Of a stretch of 19,252 bases of DNA, positions 16,422 through 19,252 are shown in pieces. The first letter of the stretch is position 1. Every line of letters begins with the position of its first letter. The position numbers and the translations under genes were made by a program. The stretch comes from an uncultured Dechloromonas sp. (GTDB lineage: Bacteria; Pseudomonadota; Gammaproteobacteria; Burkholderiales; Rhodocyclaceae): assembly GCA_946477505.1 (NCBI GenBank), contig CAMKYP010000018.1, positions 1 to 19,252 of the forward strand, in the 5' to 3' direction. The notes below the pieces were generated by a model. The model made no database searches. It saw only the letters and a program-made list of their open reading frames with translations, and was not told the origin of the DNA.

Positions 16422-17600
16422 TTAGAAGCTGTACTGGTAGCCCAGCGCCAAGCCGTAGGCGGAGTCGCCGGGGTTGATCGCGTACCTGCCGTAGGCGCTG
16501 GTGCCCATCGGAACCAAGGCCGAACCCGGTGCGTTCTTGTGCGCCGAGACGATGCCGTAGACGTTGGACTGGGCGCTGATGCTTTCGAGCCAGCCGACCG
16601 TTGCGACGCGGCCCTTGTCGTCCGGGCTGGCATCTTCGGTACGGCCCTCGGCGTAGGCTAGCAGCAGTTGGCCGGTGGCGGTCGCCTGGGTCTGGCTGCC
16701 GAGCATCCATTCGCGCCGCGTCCGGGTGATGCCGTTGTCGTTGTTCGTTTCCATCCGGCCCAAGCCGGCCAGCAGGCGAGTCTTGCTGAACTGGTAGCTG
16801 GTGCCGAAAAAGGCATTCTTGACCACTGCCGTCGCCGTTCCGTTGTGGTCATCGCGCTGGTAGGCCGCCGTCAGACCGAGCGGCCCCTTGACGTAGTTGA
16901 CGGCAAGGGCGACGGCATCGGATCGCTTGCCCGTCTCGCCGCTCAGCGCCAGCATGGCGGAGGCGCTCAGGCCGGCCAGGGTCGGCGTGGCGTAGATGAT
17001 CGAGTTGTCGAAACGGATGCCGCCGGTGCTGACATTGCCATCGGTGGTCGGCGAGCCGTAGCCCATGTCGAAGGCATCGTGCGCAATGACGCTCTTGAAC
17101 ATCGGGGAATACTGGCGTCCGGCCGTCAACCGGCCGTAGGCGGCGCTTTCCACGCCGACGTAGGCCTGCCGGCCGAAGAGTTTTCCGCCCTGGGCGAGCG
17201 TTCCCTTGGTGGCAAACAGACCGGCTTCCAGTTGATAGATGGCGCGCAGCCCTTCCTTGATGTCGGCGCCGCCCTTGAGGCCGAGACGGCTGCCGTGCAG
17301 ACCGCCGGAATCGACGGCCAAGCGGTCGCCCTTGTTACCGCCGGTATTGTATTCGGTGAACAGGTCGAGCTTGCCGTACAGCACGGCGCTCGGGTTGCCG
17401 CCAAAAGCCGTGCCGGAGAGCAGCGGAACGCTGCTCGGGGCCGGACGCGGTTCTTCCTTGCGGGCTTCCAGTTGGGTAATCCGTTCCTGGAGTTTTTGCA
17501 GCGCCTGTTTCATCTCCTCCAGTTCGCCAGCGTGGGCGGCAACGGGGGCGAGGCCGGAAATCAGGCCAGCACAGGCCAGGGCGATGACGATTTTTTTCAT
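16422..17600 (-). CDS. Gram-negative general porin with N-terminal coiled coil
   Basis: 392 residues. The signal peptide ends in AAHA, with cleavage at 24/25. A charged heptad-like stretch follows (about 25-50, GELEEMKQALQKLQERITQL), then a Pro-rich linker and the betaproteobacterial trimeric porin barrel starting near 72 (SAVLYGKLDLFTEYN). Family landmarks include GLHGSRLGLKGGADIKEGL, FGRQAYVGVES, TAGRQYSP and the C-terminal Phe of YQYSF, needed for outer-membrane assembly. It forms a diffusion channel; relatives such as Omp32 of Delftia pass organic anions, which would suit uptake of acidic amino acids. AGAGGA lies 7 nt before the ATG. It follows ansB on the same strand after 132 nt without a strong terminator, so co-transcription is likely. 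I find no sigma-54 promoter of its own. The N-terminal coiled coil is unlike the typical member, which starts directly with the barrel. Confidence 0.93.
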   Translation of the reverse strand: MKKIVIALACAGLISGLAPVAAHAGELEEMKQALQKLQERITQLEARKEEPRPAPSSVPLLSGTAFGGNPSAVLYGKLDLFTEYNTGGNKGDRLAVDSGGLHGSRLGLKGGADIKEGLRAIYQLEAGLFATKGTLAQGGKLFGRQAYVGVESAAYGRLTAGRQYSPMFKSVIAHDAFDMGYGSPTTDGNVSTGGIRFDNSIIYATPTLAGLSASAMLALSGETGKRSDAVALAVNYVKGPLGLTAAYQRDDHNGTATAVVKNAFFGTSYQFSKTRLLAGLGRMETNNDNGITRTRREWMLGSQTQATATGQLLLAYAEGRTEDASPDDKGRVATVGWLESISAQSNVYGIVSAHKNAPGSALVPMGTSAYGRYAINPGDSAYGLALGYQYSF

Positions 17601-17637
17601 GTTTTATCCTCTTCTCGAAATGAATGCCCCCCTGCCG

Positions 17638-17652
17638 GCAGCGTGGCGCTGC
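17638..17652 (-). other. Hairpin in the ansB-porin gap
   Basis: GCAGCG-N3-CGCTGC is a perfect 6-bp stem 38 nt before the porin ATG. No T-run follows in the direction of transcription. It may mark a processing or stabilising structure in an ansB-porin transcript; it does not match the GAAGCCG/CGGCTTC stem of the gltI and ansB leaders. Confidence 0.4.
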
Positions 17653-17732
17653 GGCATGTGTTGTTTTCAGTGGGGGATTTTTGCGCTCAGTCCGGCATCA
17701 CGGCCGGCCTGAGGATGCTCGTTACCGGGACA

Positions 17733-18794
17733 TCAGTATTCCCAGAAAATGCGCTGCAACTCCTTGCTGTCGCTGGTCTTGGTGAGCGCCACTGCGGCCA
17801 GGATGCGGGCCTTCTGCGGGTTCAGGTCATGGGCGACGACCCAGTCGTACTGGTCGTCCGGCTGCTCGGCATTGCGCACCACGAAGCCGCCGGCATTGAC
17901 GTGCGACGAGCGGATGATCTGCACGCCCTTGCCGCGCAATTCGCGCAGGGCCGGGACGACGCGATTGCTCACCGAGCCGTTGCCGGTACCGGCGTGGATG
18001 ATGGCCTTGGCGCCCTTGTCGGCAAAGGCGCGGTAGGCCGTGTCGTTGGCGTTGCCCTGGCCGTAGGCGATCTCGACCGTCGGCAGGCTGGCGATTCGGT
18101 CGATGTCGAACTCGGAATTGACCGTGTGGCGCTTGGCCGGCAGGCGGAACCAATAATTCCGGCCTTCGACGACCATGCCGAGCGGTCCCCATGGACTCTT
18201 GAACGCCTCGGTCCGGATGTTGATCATCTTGGAGACGTCGCGGCCGCTGTTCAGTTCGTCGTTCATCGTGACCAGCACGCCCTTGCCGCGCGCCTCCTGG
18301 CTGGCGGCGACGCTCACCGCGTTGTACAGGTTGAGCATGCCGTCAGCCGACATGGCGGTGCCGGGACGCATCGAGCCGACGACCACGATCGGCTTGTCGC
18401 TGTGCACGACCAGGTTCAGGAAGTAGGCGGTTTCTTCGAGCGTGTCGGTGCCGTGGGTGATGACGATGCCGTCCACGTCGCCTTGCTTGGAGAGGGTGGC
18501 AACGCGCCTGGCCAGGGTCAGCAGATGCTCGTTGGTGAAGCTCTCCGAGGCGATCTGGAAAACCTGCTCGCCCCGCACGCTGGCCACCTTGGACAGTTCC
18601 GGAACGCCGGCGATCAGTTTGTCCACCGGCACCTTGGCGGCCTGATAGGTTGCGCTGTTGGTGGCCTCCGCGCCGGCGCCGGCGATCGTGCCGCCGGTGG
18701 CCAGGATCACGACATTGGGCAGGCCTGCCCAGGCGGCAACGGATGCCAGCAGGCCGGCAGCCAGCAGCATGCAGCGAGAAATGTTGCGGTTCAT
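17733..18794 (-). CDS. ansB: Periplasmic glutaminase-asparaginase
   Basis: 353 residues from ATG 18794, which has a near-ideal AAGGAGA 5 nt upstream; the longer frame starting at 18851 lacks a ribosome site and would lie across the promoter. The signal peptide ends ASVAAWA, with cleavage at 23/24. The mature part closely follows the Pseudomonas 7A / P. putida enzyme as I recall it. Catalytic residues: Thr36 in TGGTIAG, then Thr116 and Asp117 in HGTDT, and Lys189 in GRDVSK. Substrate-loop residues SESF and the C-terminal NPQKAR...LQRIFWEY are also present. It hydrolyses Gln and Asn to Glu and Asp in the periplasm, which feed the GltIJKL transporter. Family members normally use both amides; which is preferred here is not visible. 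The gene has its own sigma-54 promoter with IHF and paired activator sites, and probably reads through into the porin gene. Confidence 0.95.
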   Translation of the reverse strand: MNRNISRCMLLAAGLLASVAAWAGLPNVVILATGGTIAGAGAEATNSATYQAAKVPVDKLIAGVPELSKVASVRGEQVFQIASESFTNEHLLTLARRVATLSKQGDVDGIVITHGTDTLEETAYFLNLVVHSDKPIVVVGSMRPGTAMSADGMLNLYNAVSVAASQEARGKGVLVTMNDELNSGRDVSKMINIRTEAFKSPWGPLGMVVEGRNYWFRLPAKRHTVNSEFDIDRIASLPTVEIAYGQGNANDTAYRAFADKGAKAIIHAGTGNGSVSNRVVPALRELRGKGVQIIRSSHVNAGGFVVRNAEQPDDQYDWVVAHDLNPQKARILAAVALTKTSDSKELQRIFWEY

Positions 18795-18819
18795 TGAATC
18801 TCCTTGTTGGTCTGATCGG

Positions 18820-18838
18820 GAAGCCGGGGGTCGGCTTC
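18820..18838 (-). promoter_or_regulatory. 5'-terminal stem-loop in the ansB mRNA leader
   Basis: Read on the - strand: GAAGCCG (18838-18832), loop ACCCC, CGGCTTC (18826-18820). The 7-bp stem begins 14 nt after the -12 GC, about +4 of the mRNA. Stem sequence and distance from the promoter are identical to those of the gltI leader, while loop and flanks differ. It ends 14 nt before the AAGGAGA ribosome site. Confidence 0.7.
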
Positions 18839-18850
18839 GTGTTTTCTGCA

Positions 18851-18868
18851 ATGCACGGGGCGTGCCAG
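18851..18868 (-). promoter_or_regulatory. Sigma-54 promoter of ansB
   Basis: Read on the - strand, TGGCACGCCCCGTGCAT matches the TGGCACG-N4-TTGCA consensus at all but one position. The -24 GG is at 18866-18865 and the -12 GC at 18854-18853, with correct spacing. The inferred start is near 18841, 46 nt before the ATG. Confidence 0.88.
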
Positions 18869-18894
18869 CAGGGGTGATCAGGCGGGAGATTCCC

Positions 18895-18907
18895 CAACTC
18901 GTTGATT
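18895..18907 (-). promoter_or_regulatory. IHF-binding site in the ansB promoter region
   Basis: On the - strand AATCAACGAGTTG fits the IHF consensus WATCAA-N4-TTR at every position. It lies about 54-66 bp upstream of the inferred start, between the enhancer pair and the sigma-54 promoter. That is where IHF bends DNA so that an NtrC-type activator can touch the polymerase. Confidence 0.72.
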
Positions 18908-18944
18908 CGAGTGGTTGGGTGAGGTCAGGCGGCGATGCCGGCTA

Positions 18945-18956
18945 TCGGTGTGCCGA
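18945..18956. promoter_or_regulatory. Proximal enhancer site, TCGG-N4-CCGA (ansB)
   Basis: TCGG-TGTG-CCGA, centred about 110 bp upstream of the inferred ansB start. With the site at 18977-18988 it forms a tandem pair 32 bp apart, matching the 31-bp pair before gltI. Confidence 0.7.
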
Positions 18957-18970
18957 GGCGCCGGGGTATT

Positions 18971-18994
18971 CCGGCCTCGGAATTCCGAGGCCGG
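18971..18994. promoter_or_regulatory. Distal enhancer site inside a 24-bp palindrome (ansB)
   Basis: CCGGCCTCGGAA is followed directly by its exact reverse complement, giving a perfect 24-bp palindrome. The core TCGG-AATT-CCGA is at 18977-18988, about 142 bp upstream of the inferred ansB start. The palindrome lies 15 nt beyond the stop of the glycosyltransferase gene, so it could double as that gene's 3' hairpin, but no T-run follows. Confidence 0.7.
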
Positions 18995-19009
18995 TGGGTG
19001 AGGTGCGCC

Positions 19010-19252
19010 TCAGTCCGGCTTGTGCCAGGCCTCGTCGGCGGCGAGCGGTGCGGCGACGCGGGCCGAGTACGAGCGTACGGTGCCGGACTCGAAGTAAATG
19101 CGAGCGAGCAGTTCCGAGAGCACACCGGTGGTGATGAAGTGCACCCCGGCAATCAGCGTGCCGATGCCGACGATGAGCAGCGGGCGGCCGCCAATCGGTT
19201 CGCCCAGTCCGAACTTGACCCAGCCGAGCCAGGCCAGTACCAGACCGGAAAT
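19010..19252 (-). CDS. Family 2 glycosyltransferase, C-terminal part only
   Basis: The last 80 codons of a gene running in from beyond the right edge, open in frame from 19252 to the TGA at 19012-19010. Two hydrophobic segments (ISGLVLAWLGWVKFG and PLLIVGIGTLIAGVHF) are followed by ITTGVLSELLARIYFESG and a soluble tail ending EAWHKPD. This is the usual C-terminal layout of membrane-bound GT2 enzymes of the dolichyl/undecaprenyl-phosphate sugar transferase type, where RIYFE or RIYYE ends the second helix. The catalytic domain is not in the window, so the sugar and lipid acceptor cannot be judged. It is not obviously related to the amino acid module. Confidence 0.75.
   Translation of the reverse strand: MSGLVLAWLGWVKFGLGEPIGGRPLLIVGIGTLIAGVHFITTGVLSELLARIYFESGTVRSYSARVAAPLAADEAWHKPD

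Noticed and set aside
17601..17732. A separate sigma-54 promoter and activator sites for the porin
   Set aside because: No GG/GC pair with correct spacing and no TCGG-N4-CCGA repeat was found in the gap; read-through from ansB is simpler.
16668..18797. A 709-codon open frame on the + strand
   Set aside because: It runs antisense across the porin and ansB genes, both of which have signal peptides, family motifs and ribosome sites. The frame is open only because of high GC codon bias.

Overview
The window looks like chromosome from a GC-rich betaproteobacterium, most likely of the Rhodocyclaceae (Dechloromonas/Azonexus type). This is inferred from gene content and protein character (a Gram-negative porin of the Omp32 kind, a PbpC/alpha-2-macroglobulin pair, gph before trpE), not from a database search. 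No insertion sequence, CRISPR array, tRNA or rRNA gene is visible, and both ends cut through genes.

Left part (1-9128, all + strand). The 3' end of a bacterial alpha-2-macroglobulin gene is followed after 6 nt by pbpC; this pair links a periplasmic protease trap to a peptidoglycan synthase. Then come gph (phosphoglycolate phosphatase) and trpE (anthranilate synthase component I). Between gph and trpE lies an 18-codon ORF not explained by either gene. It encodes MTTLHHWNIELRWRRWHP, with three Trp codons, and looks like a trp leader peptide. trpE stands alone, without trpG, trpD or trpC, and is closed by a clear Rho-independent terminator.

Central operon (9337-16366, + strand): gltI-gltJ-gltK-gltL (glutamate/aspartate ABC transporter), a marC-family membrane gene, a DctB-family sensor kinase and an NtrC-family response regulator. 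The last two are best read as AauS/AauR-like. Facing it on the - strand (18794-16422) are a periplasmic glutaminase-asparaginase (ansB) and a porin. The right edge holds the C-terminus of a GT2 glycosyltransferase on the - strand.

The most striking content is regulatory. gltI and ansB lie about 9.5 kb apart on opposite strands, yet their upstream regions share one architecture. Each has a tandem pair of TCGG-N4-CCGA inverted repeats 31-32 bp apart, about 107-142 bp before the inferred start. Each then has a sigma-54 (-24/-12) promoter. Exactly 14 nt after the promoter's GC element, each has the same 7-bp stem (GAAGCCG/CGGCTTC) at the very start of the mRNA. ansB also has a full-consensus IHF site between enhancer and promoter. 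The paired core resembles the AauR motif reported in Pseudomonas putida, as I recall it.

Taken together this is a self-contained acidic amino acid and amide scavenging module. A porin would let substrates in, the periplasmic amidase would convert Gln/Asn to Glu/Asp, the ABC transporter would import these, and the kinase/regulator pair encoded in the same operon would sense them and activate both promoters. The shared 5'-terminal stem-loop is the part least explained by known models.
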